23,380 nucleotides of DNA from an uncultured Mesorhizobium sp. (GCA_937958475.1 CALFXR010000051.1:1-23380); one strand, 5' to 3'. Counted from the first letter of the stretch, positions 6,083 to 15,413 are shown. The notes: generated from the sequence alone by a model not told the origin. A program made the numbers and translations.

Positions 6083-8107
6083 ATGGCGACGCCGGCTCCC
6101 CAGACGCTGGCCGGAGCGCCGCGCAGCGAAGCGCCTCCGGCGGTGCTGAGCCCAGGCAATCTCGGCTGGGCCGCGGCAATCGCCGCCTTCGTCGTGCTCT
6201 GGCAGTTCGGCGGCGCGCTGAAATGGGCGTTCGACTATCCGAAGGACTTCGCCATTCCGGCCCAGCGCTGGATCGGCAGCACGATGAAGTGGCTGCTCAA
6301 CGAGGCCAGCTTCGGCCTGTTCACCTTCACCGACCTGACGCGCTTCGTCGCCGCGGTCATCGACTTCCCCTACCGCATCGTGCTCAGCCTGCTGTCGACC
6401 GGCTTCCTCTCCGGCCAGGGATCGAGCGCGGTGCAGATCCTGCCGCCGCTCTCCTGGATCGCGGTGATCGCCATCGCCACGCTGATCGGCTTCCACGCCG
6501 GGGGACGGAAGCTCGCGATCCTCGTCGCCGCCTGCTTCGGCTTCCTCGCCGTGTTCGGCCAGTGGACCAGCGCCATGGTGACGCTCGCCTCGATCCTGGT
6601 CGCCGTGCCGCTCGGCGTGATCCTCGGCCTGCTGCTCGGCATCGCCGCCTATCGCTGGCCGCGCTTCGAGCGGGCGCTGACGCCGGTGCTCGACCTGATG
6701 CAGACGATCCCGGTGTTCGCCTACCTGGTGCCGATCCTGTTCCTGTTCGGCTTCGGCCCGACCGCCGCGGTGGTGGCGACGCTGATCTACGCCATGCCGC
6801 CGATGACGCGCATCGCGGTGCTGGCGCTGCGCGGCGTGCCTTCCGAGATCCGCGACCTCGGCAAGATGATCGGCTGCACCAGGCGGCAGATGACCTGGCG
6901 CGTGCTGGTGCCGTCGGCCAAGGACAGCCTGATGGTCGGCGTCAACCAGGTGATCATGCTGTCGCTGAACATGGTCATCATCGCCTCGATGATCGGCGCC
7001 GGCGGGCTGGGCTTCGACGTGCTCGCCGCATTGCGCCGCCTCGACATCGGCGCCGGCCTGGAGGCGGGCATCGCCATCGTCGTGCTCGCCGTGGCGCTCG
7101 ACCGGGTCAGCCAGGCCTATGCGCGGCGCACGGCCGGCGCACCGGCACCGGCCGGGTCGAGCCTCGTCGCCCGTCATCCCTACACGGCCGCGTCGCTGGC
7201 CATCGTCGCCGCTGCGGCGCTCGCCGGCCTCGCCGTGCCGGCGGTGCAGACCTATCCGGACGCGGCGCACGTTTCCACCGGGCCCTTCTTCTCCAACGTC
7301 GTCGGCTGGATCAACGTCAACTTCTTCGACACGCTGGAAGCGCTGAAGAACGCGATGCTGCTCAACGTGCTGATCCCGTTCAAGCGCCTGCTCGGCGGCC
7401 TGCCCTGGATCGGCGTCGTCGCCATGCTGGCCTACGGCGGCTGGCGGCTGGGCGGCGCGAGGCTGGCGCTGCTCGCCGGCGTGCTCTCCTTCCTCGTCGC
7501 CGCAACGGGACAGTGGGAGAAGGCGACGATCACGGTCTACCTGTGCGGCATCTCGGTGATCGTCGCCTCGCTGATCGGCATTCCGGTCGGCATCGTCTCG
7601 GCGGAGCGGGAGCGGCTGTGGCGCTGGGTGCGGGCGGTCATCGACACGCTGCAGACCCTGCCCTCCTTCGTCTACCTGATGCCGGCGGTGATGCTGTTCC
7701 GCGTCGGCGACTTCACGGCGATGATCGCGGTGGTCGCCTATGCCGTGGCGCCGGCGATCCGCTACACCGCGCTCGGCCTGCAGAAGGTCGACCCGCAGCT
7801 GATCGAGGCCGGCCGCGCCATGGGCTGCACGCCGTGGCAGATCCTCACCAAGATCAAGCTGAAGCTGGCGCTGCCCGAGATCATGCTCGGCCTGAACCAG
7901 ACGATCATGTTCGCCCTGTCGATGCTGGTCATCACGGCGCTGGTCGGCACGCGCGACCTCGGCCAGGAGGTCTACATCGCGCTGACCAAGGCCGACACCG
8001 GCCGCGGCCTCGTCGCGGGGCTGGCGGTCGCATCAATAGCCATCATCGCCGACCGGCTGATCGCGGCCGGCGCGGCGCGCACCCGCAAACGTCTCGGACT
8101 TTCGTGA
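6083..8107 (+). CDS. Fused double permease of quaternary-amine ABC transporter (ProW-ProW)
   Basis: The 674-residue inner-membrane protein is about twice the usual ProW length and contains two tandem BPD_transp_1 permease domains. Each has its own cytoplasmic EAA-type loop that contacts the ATPase: the first around 251-285 (GVPSEIRDLGKMIGC, then RVLVPSAKDSL) and the second around 567-600 (KVDPQLIEAGRAMGC, then KIKLKLALPEI). Long hydrophobic segments precede and separate the domains. One chain therefore supplies both halves of the translocation pathway, and the two halves have diverged. The ATG at 6083 is 2 bases after the ATPase stop. The kinase gene begins 1 base after its stop, so the genes are cotranscribed and probably translationally coupled. 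Confidence 0.93.
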   Translation: MATPAPQTLAGAPRSEAPPAVLSPGNLGWAAAIAAFVVLWQFGGALKWAFDYPKDFAIPAQRWIGSTMKWLLNEASFGLFTFTDLTRFVAAVIDFPYRIVLSLLSTGFLSGQGSSAVQILPPLSWIAVIAIATLIGFHAGGRKLAILVAACFGFLAVFGQWTSAMVTLASILVAVPLGVILGLLLGIAAYRWPRFERALTPVLDLMQTIPVFAYLVPILFLFGFGPTAAVVATLIYAMPPMTRIAVLALRGVPSEIRDLGKMIGCTRRQMTWRVLVPSAKDSLMVGVNQVIMLSLNMVIIASMIGAGGLGFDVLAALRRLDIGAGLEAGIAIVVLAVALDRVSQAYARRTAGAPAPAGSSLVARHPYTAASLAIVAAAALAGLAVPAVQTYPDAAHVSTGPFFSNVVGWINVNFFDTLEALKNAMLLNVLIPFKRLLGGLPWIGVVAMLAYGGWRLGGARLALLAGVLSFLVAATGQWEKATITVYLCGISVIVASLIGIPVGIVSAERERLWRWVRAVIDTLQTLPSFVYLMPAVMLFRVGDFTAMIAVVAYAVAPAIRYTALGLQKVDPQLIEAGRAMGCTPWQILTKIKLKLALPEIMLGLNQTIMFALSMLVITALVGTRDLGQEVYIALTKADTGRGLVAGLAVASIAIIADRLIAAGAARTRKRLGLS

Positions 8108-8108
8108 G

Positions 8109-8999
8109 ATGCTCAAGACCAACGAACAGAGGCTCCGCTCATTGCCCTGCTGGAAGGGCGGCATCGCCATCGAGCCCTTGCGCGGCGGCATCAGCAACGA
8201 GAGCTGGCTGGTCACCGACGGCGCCGGCAAGCACGTCGCCCGCTTCGGCAAGGATTATCCGTTCCACCACGTGCTGCGCGAGCGCGAGATCATGACGGCG
8301 CGTGCAGCCCACGCCGCCGGCTTCGCCCCGGAACTCCAGTATGCCGAGCCCGGCGTCATGGTCTCGGCCTTCATCGAGGCGAAGACCTACGGGCCCGGCG
8401 ACGTGCGCGCCAATCCGGAGCGCATCGGCCGGCTGATGCGCGACTTCCACCAGACCATGCCGCGCTACGTCTCCGGTCCCGGCTTCATGTTCTGGGTCTT
8501 CCACGTGATCCGCGACTATGCGCGCACGCTCGACGACGGCGGCAGCCGCATGATACCCGAACTGCCCTCCTATCTGGCCCTCGCCGACGAGCTGGAGCGG
8601 GCGCAGGCGCCGCTGCCGATCGTATTCGGCCACAACGACCTCCTGCCGGCGAACTTCCTCGACGACGGCGGCAAGATCTGGCTGATCGACTTCGAATATG
8701 CCGGCTTCAACACGGCCATGTTCGACCTCGCCGGCGCGGCATCCAATGCCGGCATGAGCGAGGACGAGGCGCGCCGCCTGCTCACCGCCTATTTCGAGCG
8801 CGAGCCCGACGCCGGCATCCTGCGCTCGCACGCCGCCATGCAGTGCGCGTCGCTGTTGCGCGAAGCGATGTGGAGCATGGTCTCCGAACTCCATCTCAAC
8901 GCCCCCGGGGTCGACTACGTCGCCTACACCGACGAGAACCTGGCGAAGCTGGGCGCCGCACTCGACCAATACCGCACGACCTACGGAAAGAACCCATCA
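8109..8999 (+). CDS. Choline-kinase/aminoglycoside-phosphotransferase family kinase 1
   Basis: The 297-residue product belongs to the APH/choline kinase superfamily and probably phosphorylates a small alcohol or amino alcohol. The catalytic loop GHNDLLPANFL gives H175, D177 and N182, and LIDFEYAGFN supplies the metal-binding D194. The phrase LIDFEYAG is typical of choline/ethanolamine kinases rather than antibiotic kinases. The N-terminal lobe has GGISNESWLV as a nucleotide-loop equivalent. The gene starts 1 base after the permease stop and its own stop overlaps the next start as ATGA (stop codon at 9000-9002), so it is embedded in the transport/demethylation operon. The substrate is inferred to be the transported compound or a breakdown product. 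A resistance role is unlikely in this context. Confidence 0.88.
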
Positions 9000-11440
9000 T
9001 GACCCTGCCCAGCCACGCTTCGATCGTCGTCATCGGCGGCGGCATCATCGGCTGCTCGACCGCCTACCACCTGGCACGCGACCACAAGGCCGACGTCGTG
9101 CTTCTCGAGCAGGGCAAGCTCACCTCGGGCTCGACCTGGCACGCGGCCGGCCTCGTCGGGCAGCTGCGCTCGTCGGCGTCGATCACGCGCGTGCTGAAAT
9201 ACTCCGTCGAGCTCTACAAGGGGCTGGAGGCGGAGACCGGGCTGGCCACCGGCTGGAAGATGACGGGGTGCCTCAGGCTCGCCACCAACCAGGACCGCTG
9301 GACCGAGTTCCGCCGGCTGGCGACGACGGCGAGGAGCTTCGGCATGGACATGCACCTGCTGACGCCCGCCGAGGTCAAGGCGATGTGGCCGCTGATGGAG
9401 GTGGGCGACCTCGTCGGCGCCTCGTGGCTGCCGACCGACGGCCAGGCGAGCCCGTCCGACATCACCCAGTCGCTGGCCCGGGGCGCGCGCATGCACGGCG
9501 CCAAGCTCCACGAGAACGTCCGCGTCACCGGCTTCGAGATGAAGGGCGACCGCATCGTCGCGGTGAAGACCGACCAGGGCGACATCGCCTGCGACAAGGT
9601 CGTCAACTGCGCCGGCCAGTGGGCGCGGCAGGTCGGCGCCAAGGCCGGCATCAGCGTGCCGCTGCAGCCGGTCAAGCACCAGTACATCATCACCGAGAAG
9701 ATCGCGGGCCTTTCCGCCGACGCGCCGACGATCCGCGACCCCGACCGGCGCACCTACTTCAAGGAGGAGGTCGGCGGCCTGGTGATGGGCGGCTACGAAC
9801 CGAACCCGCAGCCGTGGACGACCGGCGACGTTCCCGACGACTGGGAGTTCCGCCTGTTCGACGACGACTACGACCATTTCGAGCAGCACATGACGCAGGC
9901 GATCGAGCGCATCCCGGCGCTGGCCAACACCGGCGTCAAGCAGATGATCAACGGCCCCGAGAGCTTCACGCCCGACGGCAACTTCATCCTCGGCTCGGCA
10001 CCGGAATGCGCCAACATGTATGTCGGCGCCGGCTTCAACGCCTTCGGAATCGCCTCGGGCGGCGGCGCCGGCTGGGTTCTGGCGCAATGGGTCGTCGACG
10101 GCGAGGCGCCGCTGGATCTCTGGGTCGTCGACATCCGCCGCTTCTCCGGCCTGCACCGTGACCGCCAGTGGGTCTGCGACCGCACGCTGGAGGCCTACGG
10201 CAAGCACTACACGATCGGCTTCCCGCACGAGGAATACGAGAGCGGCCGGCCGCGCATCGTCTCGCCGCTCTACGAACGGCTTCAGCGCCACCGCGCCGTG
10301 TTCGGCTCCAAGCTCGGCTGGGAGCGGCCGAACTGGTTCGCGCCCGAGGGCATGGAGGCGAAGGACGTCTATTCGATGGGCCGGCAGAACTGGTTCGACG
10401 CCGTCGGCGCCGAGCACGCCCATGTGCGCGAGGCGGTCGGCATATTCGACCAGTCGTCGTTCGCCAAGTACGAGCTCGAAGGCCGCGACGCCGGCCGCGC
10501 GCTCGACTGGATCTGCGCCAACGACGTCGGCAAGCCGGCGGGACGGCTGACCTACACGCAGCTGCTCAACACGCGCGGCGGCATCGAGGCCGACCTGACC
10601 GTGGCGCGGCTTGCCGACGACCGCTTCTACATCGTCACCGGCACCGGCTTCCGCACCCATGACATGGCCTGGATCGCCGACCACATCGGCGAAGGCCTCG
10701 ACGCGCGGTTGACCGACGTCACCGAGGACTACGGCACGCTGTCGCTGATGGGGCCGAAGGCGCGGCTGGTGCTGGAGGCGGTGACCGACGCCGACGTCTC
10801 CAGCGCCGCCTTCCCCTTCGGCCACGTCCGCGAGATCGGCATCGCCGGCAGCGTCGTGCGCGCGCTGCGCGTCACCTATGTCGGCGAACTCGGCTGGGAG
10901 CTGCACGTGCCGATCGGCGCCATCGGCGAGGTGTTCGACGCGCTGATGGCGGCCGGCGAGCCGCACGGCATCCGTCCGATCGGCTACCGGGCGCTGGAAT
11001 CGCTGCGCCTGGAAAAGGGCTACCGCGCCTGGGGCTCGGACATCACGCCGAACGACACGCCGGTCGAGGCCGGCCTCGGCTGGGCGGTGAAGCTTCGCAA
11101 GAACACCGACTTCGTCGGCCGCAAGGCGCTGGAAGCGGTCGCCGGCCAACCGCTGAAGAAGCGCCTCGCCGGCTTCACCGTCGACGACCCGCGCGTCGTG
11201 CTCGTCGGCCGGGAGACCATCCTGCGCGACGGCCAGCCGGTCGGCTACCTGACCAGCGGCGGCTACGGCTACACGGTCGGCAGGAACGTCGGCTACGGCT
11301 ACGTGCGCAACGCCGAGGGGGTCTCCGACGAATTCCTCGCCTCGGGCAACTATTCGCTGGTGGTGGCGATGGAGACGGTTCCGGCGAAGATCCACCTCGA
11401 GCCGCTCTACGATCCGAAGGGCGAGCGGGTGAAGGGCTGA
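8999..11440 (+). CDS. Dimethylglycine/sarcosine dehydrogenase-type FAD oxidoreductase with GcvT domain 1
   Basis: The 813-residue product has the architecture of dimethylglycine and sarcosine dehydrogenases. An N-terminal DAO/FAD domain (about 8-370) is followed by the linking FAO_M region and a C-terminal aminomethyltransferase (GCV_T plus GCV_T_C) fold (about 420-810) that binds tetrahydrofolate. The dinucleotide motif GGGIIG is at 13-18. SGSTWHAAG at 43-51 contains H48, equivalent to the histidine covalently bound to FAD in mitochondrial dimethylglycine dehydrogenase. YVGELGWELHVP and the DITPNDTPVEAGLGWAVKL region are typical of the GcvT part. The expected reaction is oxidative N-demethylation with transfer of the one-carbon unit to folate. 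The ATG overlaps the kinase stop. Confidence 0.92.
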   Translation: MTLPSHASIVVIGGGIIGCSTAYHLARDHKADVVLLEQGKLTSGSTWHAAGLVGQLRSSASITRVLKYSVELYKGLEAETGLATGWKMTGCLRLATNQDRWTEFRRLATTARSFGMDMHLLTPAEVKAMWPLMEVGDLVGASWLPTDGQASPSDITQSLARGARMHGAKLHENVRVTGFEMKGDRIVAVKTDQGDIACDKVVNCAGQWARQVGAKAGISVPLQPVKHQYIITEKIAGLSADAPTIRDPDRRTYFKEEVGGLVMGGYEPNPQPWTTGDVPDDWEFRLFDDDYDHFEQHMTQAIERIPALANTGVKQMINGPESFTPDGNFILGSAPECANMYVGAGFNAFGIASGGGAGWVLAQWVVDGEAPLDLWVVDIRRFSGLHRDRQWVCDRTLEAYGKHYTIGFPHEEYESGRPRIVSPLYERLQRHRAVFGSKLGWERPNWFAPEGMEAKDVYSMGRQNWFDAVGAEHAHVREAVGIFDQSSFAKYELEGRDAGRALDWICANDVGKPAGRLTYTQLLNTRGGIEADLTVARLADDRFYIVTGTGFRTHDMAWIADHIGEGLDARLTDVTEDYGTLSLMGPKARLVLEAVTDADVSSAAFPFGHVREIGIAGSVVRALRVTYVGELGWELHVPIGAIGEVFDALMAAGEPHGIRPIGYRALESLRLEKGYRAWGSDITPNDTPVEAGLGWAVKLRKNTDFVGRKALEAVAGQPLKKRLAGFTVDDPRVVLVGRETILRDGQPVGYLTSGGYGYTVGRNVGYGYVRNAEGVSDEFLASGNYSLVVAMETVPAKIHLEPLYDPKGERVKG

Positions 11441-11490
11441 CGCCGTCACGCCGCCCCTCACAGGTTCCATTCCGACACGAACGAGGCACC

Positions 11491-13920
11491 ATGACCTTCC
11501 GCGCTGACCGTCACGTCCACATCCTCATCATCGGCGGCGGTGCGGTCGGCACCTCCGTCGCCTACCACCTCGCCCGCGACGGGGCGAAGGACGTGCTGCT
11601 GGTGGAAAAGGCGCAGCTGACCCACGGCTGCACCTGGCACGCCGCCGGCCTGGTCGGCCAGCTGAGGGGCAAGCGCAACCTGACGCGCCTGATGCAGAAC
11701 TCGGTCGCCGTGTTCGACCGGCTGGAGGAAGAGACCGGCCAGCACATTGCCTGGAAGAAGGTCGGCTCGTTGAGGCTCGCCGGCAGCCCGGCGCGCTGGA
11801 GCGAGATCCGCCGCTCGATGGGCCAGGCAAAGAGTTTCGGCGTCGAGTGCCACTCGCTCTCGGCGGAAGAGGCGGCGAAACACTTCCCCTTCATCGTCAA
11901 GGAGGGCATCGAGGGCGCGGCGTTCATTCCCGGTGACGGCTACATCGACCCCTATTCGCTGACCATGGCCTACGCCAAGGGCGCCCGCCAGAACGGCGCG
12001 CGCATCGAGGAGGGCGTCACCGTCGAGGAGATCGTGGTGGAAAACCGCCGCGCGGTCGGCGTGGTCACCAACGGCGGGAGCATCGGCTGCGACATCCTCG
12101 TCAACTGCGCCGGCCTGTGGGCCAAGCGCGTCGGCGCCATGGCCGGCGTGCCGCTGGCGGCGGGCGTTGTCGAGCACCAGTATTTCCTCACCGAGAAGAA
12201 GCTGACGCTCGATCCGGGCCTGACCACGCTGCGCGACCCCGACAACAATTTCTACCTCAAGCCGGACACCGGCAGCTTCGCCATCGGCGGCTGGGAGGAC
12301 GGGACGAAAGGCTGCTGGCGCGGCATGCCGCCGGTCGACTTCGGCCGCGAGCTGTTCGCGCCGAGCATGGAGCGGCTGGAGCTGTTCGCGCTGCCGGCGG
12401 CGAGCCGCCTGCCGGTGCTGAACGAGATCGGCATCCAGACCGTCATCAACGGGCCGATTCCGGTCTCCTTCGACGGCGAGCCGATCATGGGGCTGGCGCC
12501 GGAGCTCGACAATTTCTACGTGGCCTGCGGCTTCACCGCCGGCATCGCGGCCTCCGGCGGCGCAGGCCTGGCGCTGTCGAACATGATCCTCCACGGCGAC
12601 GCCGGCATGGACCTGTGGCCGTTCGACGTGCGCCGCTTCGGCGCGGTGCAGGCGCAGGGGCGCTATCTCGAGCAGCGCGCCATCGAGGCCTACGGCGCCT
12701 ACTACAAGATTCACTGGCCGGCCGAGGAGGCGCATGCGGCGCGCGGGCTCAGGCGTTCGGCCCTGCACGAGGAACTGCGCCAGCGCGGCGCCGTGTTCGG
12801 CTCCAAGTTTGGCTGGGAGCGGCCCAACTGGTTTGCCGTCGACGGCGGCACGTCGGTCGAACTCGGCAGCTTCGAGGGCAGGCCTGGCTGGTTCGACGCG
12901 GTTGGCGAGGAGGTGCGCGCCATTCGCGAGCGCGCCGCGCTGATCGACCAGAGCTCGTTCTCCAAGTTCGAGATTTCCGGCCCCGGCGCCTTCGCGGCGC
13001 TCCAGCGCATCGCCGCCAACGACCTTTCCGGCCCGCCCGGCAAGGCGGTCTACACGCAGCTGTGCAACGAGAAGGGCGGCATCGAGGCAGACGTCACCAT
13101 CGTTCACGCGGCGGACGAGCTGTTCTACCTCGTCACCGGCTCGGGCTTCGGCGTGCGCGACGGCCACTGGGTGTCGCGCCACCTGCCGGCCGGCGTCGTC
13201 CTGCGCGACGTCACCAACCGCTTCGCCACGATCAATCTGTGCGGCCCGAGAGCGCGCGACATCCTGCAGGCGACCAGCGACGACGACCTCTCCAACGCCG
13301 CCTTCCCGTTCCTCTGCGCCCGCCGCATCCAGGTCGGCAATGCCGAGGCGCTGGCCGTGCGCGTCGGCTATGTCGGCGAGCTCGGCTACGAACTCTATGT
13401 CGCCCAGGAATACGCCGCCCATGTCTACGAGACGCTGGAGGCGGCCGGCCGCGACCACGGTATCGCCAATGCCGGCTACCGCGCCATCGACGCCTGCCGC
13501 ATGGAGAAAGGCTATCTCTACTGGTCCGGCGACATCACGCCGGACTACAACCCCTACGAGGCGGGGCTCGGCTTCGCCGTGGCGCTGGACAAGATCGTCC
13601 CGGGAGGCGACTTCATCGGCCGCGACGCGCTCGCCCGCATCAAGGCGGAAGGCGTGAAGCGGCGGCTGTGCTCGTTCACCATCGACGGCTTCGCCCCGCT
13701 GCACGGCGGCGAGGCGATCATCTTCGACGGCCGCGTCGTCGGCTCGACCTCGTCGACCGGCTACGGCTACACGCTCGGCAAGACGATCGCCTTCGGCTAC
13801 CTTCCCGTCGAGGTGGCGGGCGAGACCGGCTTCGCGATCGAGGCCTTCGGCACGGCCTATTCAGCGACGCGCGGGCCGCGCACGCTCTACGACGCGCGCA
13901 TGGAGAGGCTGAAGGCATGA
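11491..13920 (+). CDS. Dimethylglycine/sarcosine dehydrogenase-type FAD oxidoreductase with GcvT domain 2
   Basis: This is a diverged paralogue of the preceding protein, 809 residues, with the same order of domains: FAD-binding DAO domain, FAO_M, GCV_T and GCV_T_C. The motif GGGAVG lies at 15-20, and THGCTWHAAG holds H50, the probable covalent FAD site. YVGELGYELYVA and DITPDYNPYEAGLGFAVAL mark the folate-binding half. The presence of both enzymes suggests either two successive demethylations (for example a dimethyl then a monomethyl amine) or a heteromeric complex. The gap to the upstream gene is 50 bases. GAGG lies 7 bases before the ATG, and the stop overlaps the start of the second kinase gene as ATGA. 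Confidence 0.92.
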   Translation: MTFRADRHVHILIIGGGAVGTSVAYHLARDGAKDVLLVEKAQLTHGCTWHAAGLVGQLRGKRNLTRLMQNSVAVFDRLEEETGQHIAWKKVGSLRLAGSPARWSEIRRSMGQAKSFGVECHSLSAEEAAKHFPFIVKEGIEGAAFIPGDGYIDPYSLTMAYAKGARQNGARIEEGVTVEEIVVENRRAVGVVTNGGSIGCDILVNCAGLWAKRVGAMAGVPLAAGVVEHQYFLTEKKLTLDPGLTTLRDPDNNFYLKPDTGSFAIGGWEDGTKGCWRGMPPVDFGRELFAPSMERLELFALPAASRLPVLNEIGIQTVINGPIPVSFDGEPIMGLAPELDNFYVACGFTAGIAASGGAGLALSNMILHGDAGMDLWPFDVRRFGAVQAQGRYLEQRAIEAYGAYYKIHWPAEEAHAARGLRRSALHEELRQRGAVFGSKFGWERPNWFAVDGGTSVELGSFEGRPGWFDAVGEEVRAIRERAALIDQSSFSKFEISGPGAFAALQRIAANDLSGPPGKAVYTQLCNEKGGIEADVTIVHAADELFYLVTGSGFGVRDGHWVSRHLPAGVVLRDVTNRFATINLCGPRARDILQATSDDDLSNAAFPFLCARRIQVGNAEALAVRVGYVGELGYELYVAQEYAAHVYETLEAAGRDHGIANAGYRAIDACRMEKGYLYWSGDITPDYNPYEAGLGFAVALDKIVPGGDFIGRDALARIKAEGVKRRLCSFTIDGFAPLHGGEAIIFDGRVVGSTSSTGYGYTLGKTIAFGYLPVEVAGETGFAIEAFGTAYSATRGPRTLYDARMERLKA

Positions 13921-14825
13921 CGACGGACATCGACCGCGCCAGGGAAGCGCTCGCCGGCATCCCGGCGCTTTCCGCCTACGGCGGGCCGATCGTGCGGCTC
14001 GGCGGGCTGACCAACCTCGTCTTCCAGGTGGGCGAGTTCTGCCTGAGGATCCCCGGCAAGGGCACCGAGGAATACATCAACCGGGCCAACGAGGGCGTCG
14101 CCGCGAAGGAAGCCGCCAGGGCCGGCGTCAGCCCCGAGGTGATCCATTTCGACGATCGCACCGGCTTCATGGTCACGCGCTTCGTCGACCGCGCGCAGAC
14201 GATGTCGCCGGCGGCGTTCAAGCTGAACGCCGGGGCGCCGGCGCGGGCCGGCGAGGCCTTCCGGCGGCTGCACCAGTCGGGCGCGAATTTCCCGTTCCGC
14301 TTCGAGCTGTTTTCCATGATCGACGACTATCTGAAGATCCTGTCGACCAAGGACGTGGCGCTGCCCGCCGGCTACCACGACGTGGTGCGCGAGGCGGAAA
14401 CGGTGCGCGCCGCGCTCGCCGCGCACGAACTGCCGCTCGCCGCCTGCCACTGCGACCCGCTCTGCGAGAACTTCCTCGACACGGGCGAGCGCATGTGGAT
14501 CGTCGACTGGGAGTATTCCGGCATGAACGACCCGATGTGGGACCTCGGCGACCTGTCGGTGGAGGGCAAGTTCGACGGCGACCAGGACGAGGAGATGATC
14601 CGCGCCTATTTCGGCGGCGTGCCGCGGCCGGCCGAGCGCGGCCGCATCGTCATCTACAAGGCGATGTGCGACCTGCTGTGGACGCTGTGGGGGCTGATCC
14701 AGCTCGCCAACGGCAACCCCGCCGACGACTTCCGCGCCTATGCGGACGGCCGTTTCGCCCGCTGCCGGGCGCTGATGGAGACGGAAGCCTTCGCGGCCCA
14801 CGTCGCCGCGGTGGCGAAGGGATAG
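13917..14825 (+). CDS. Choline-kinase/aminoglycoside-phosphotransferase family kinase 2
   Basis: This 302-residue kinase is only distantly similar to the first one in the operon. The catalytic loop is HCDPLCENFL (H178, D180, N185), followed by WIVDWEYSGMNDPMWDLGDL with metal-binding D197, a pattern close to bacterial choline kinase LicA-like proteins. LGGLTNLVFQVGEFCLRIPGKG near residues 28-49 is the nucleotide-loop region, with the ILRIPG-like strand of choline kinases. The ATG at 13917 overlaps the upstream stop, so it is the last gene of the operon. The existence of two dissimilar kinases beside two demethylases implies distinct substrates or steps; neither can be assigned from the sequence. 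Confidence 0.88.
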   Translation: MTTDIDRAREALAGIPALSAYGGPIVRLGGLTNLVFQVGEFCLRIPGKGTEEYINRANEGVAAKEAARAGVSPEVIHFDDRTGFMVTRFVDRAQTMSPAAFKLNAGAPARAGEAFRRLHQSGANFPFRFELFSMIDDYLKILSTKDVALPAGYHDVVREAETVRAALAAHELPLAACHCDPLCENFLDTGERMWIVDWEYSGMNDPMWDLGDLSVEGKFDGDQDEEMIRAYFGGVPRPAERGRIVIYKAMCDLLWTLWGLIQLANGNPADDFRAYADGRFARCRALMETEAFAAHVAAVAKG

Positions 14826-14834
14826 GGCGACGCC

Positions 14835-14859
14835 GGCGGCAGACAGCCGCGCTGCCGCC
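14835..14859 (+). terminator. GC-rich hairpin after the demethylation operon
   Basis: GGCGGCAG (14835-14842) pairs perfectly with CTGCCGCC (14852-14859) across a 9-base loop, 9 bases after the operon's last stop. It is followed by AAAAA rather than a T run, so it is not a standard intrinsic terminator. It may pause transcription or protect the mRNA 3' end. Confidence 0.4.
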
Positions 14860-14924
14860 AAAAAGATGCCACGAAGCCCGGCTTCACCGGAGGCGAAGAC
14901 GATTCGCCCGGACGGAATGAAGGC

Positions 14925-15413
14925 ATGGCACGACTGACCGACGCCGACCGCCGCTGGCTGCTGACCGCCGGCAGTGCCTCGATGCTCGTGGCGCTGGCGG
15001 GTTGCCAGAGCGTGCTGTCGCTCGACCAGACCGAAGGAAGCTCGCGCTCGGCCGAGGAGATCCTCGCCGACATCCGCTCGCAGAACGGCCTTTCCGCACT
15101 TTCCTCCGATGCCCAGCTGGAGCGCGCGGCGCGCCAGCAAGCCGGCTACATGGCGCTGTCGGGCAAGATGGAGCACCGTACCGGCTGGGGCCGCGACTTC
15201 GCCCAGCGCATGAAGTCGAACGGCATCAAAGGTGCTGCTGCGGAGAACATCGCCCACGGCCGCTGGGAGCCGGGCGAACTGATGCGCATCTGGATGGCGT
15301 CGGCACCGCACCGGCGCAACATGCTCGACCCGCGCTTCACCCGCTTCGGGCTGGGCAACGCCGCCGACGGCGGCAGCGGCCGGCGCTACTGGGCGCTGGT
15401 GCTGGGACAATAG
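14925..15413 (+). CDS. CAP/SCP-domain lipoprotein
   Basis: The 162-residue product starts with a charged segment containing DRR, a hydrophobic stretch and a lipobox LVALAGC with C27, so it should be an exported lipoprotein. The remainder is a bacterial CAP (SCP/PR-1-like, YkwD type) domain: QLERAARQQAGYMAL, MEHRTGW (H84), AENIAHGRW (E107) and IWMASAPHRRNMLDPRFTRFGLG (H129). These are the family's conserved histidine/glutamate pocket and CAP signatures. Known CAP proteins bind lipids or sterols, or act in the cell envelope; bacterial roles are mostly undefined. AAGG precedes the ATG. It converges on the CHAT gene with only about 27 bases between the stops. Confidence 0.88.
   Translation: MARLTDADRRWLLTAGSASMLVALAGCQSVLSLDQTEGSSRSAEEILADIRSQNGLSALSSDAQLERAARQQAGYMALSGKMEHRTGWGRDFAQRMKSNGIKGAAAENIAHGRWEPGELMRIWMASAPHRRNMLDPRFTRFGLGNAADGGSGRRYWALVLGQ

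Noticed and set aside
8109..8999. Antibiotic resistance (aminoglycoside phosphotransferase) reading of the first kinase
   Set aside because: The catalytic-loop wording (LIDFEYAG) and operon context fit choline-kinase-like metabolic enzymes; nothing suggests a resistance cassette.
8981..11470. Open minus-strand frame of 829 codons opposite the first demethylase gene
   Set aside because: It mirrors the plus-strand gene in the complementary register, is rich in Arg, Ala, Asp, His and Val without any domain, and is a by-product of high-GC codon bias.
11458..13704. Open minus-strand frame of 748 codons opposite the second demethylase gene
   Set aside because: Same low-complexity shadow pattern; the plus-strand frame encodes a full recognisable enzyme.
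12117..13916. Long in-frame extension upstream of the second kinase gene
   Set aside because: It lies wholly within the second demethylase gene in another frame; the ATG at 13917 in an ATGA overlap is the natural start.
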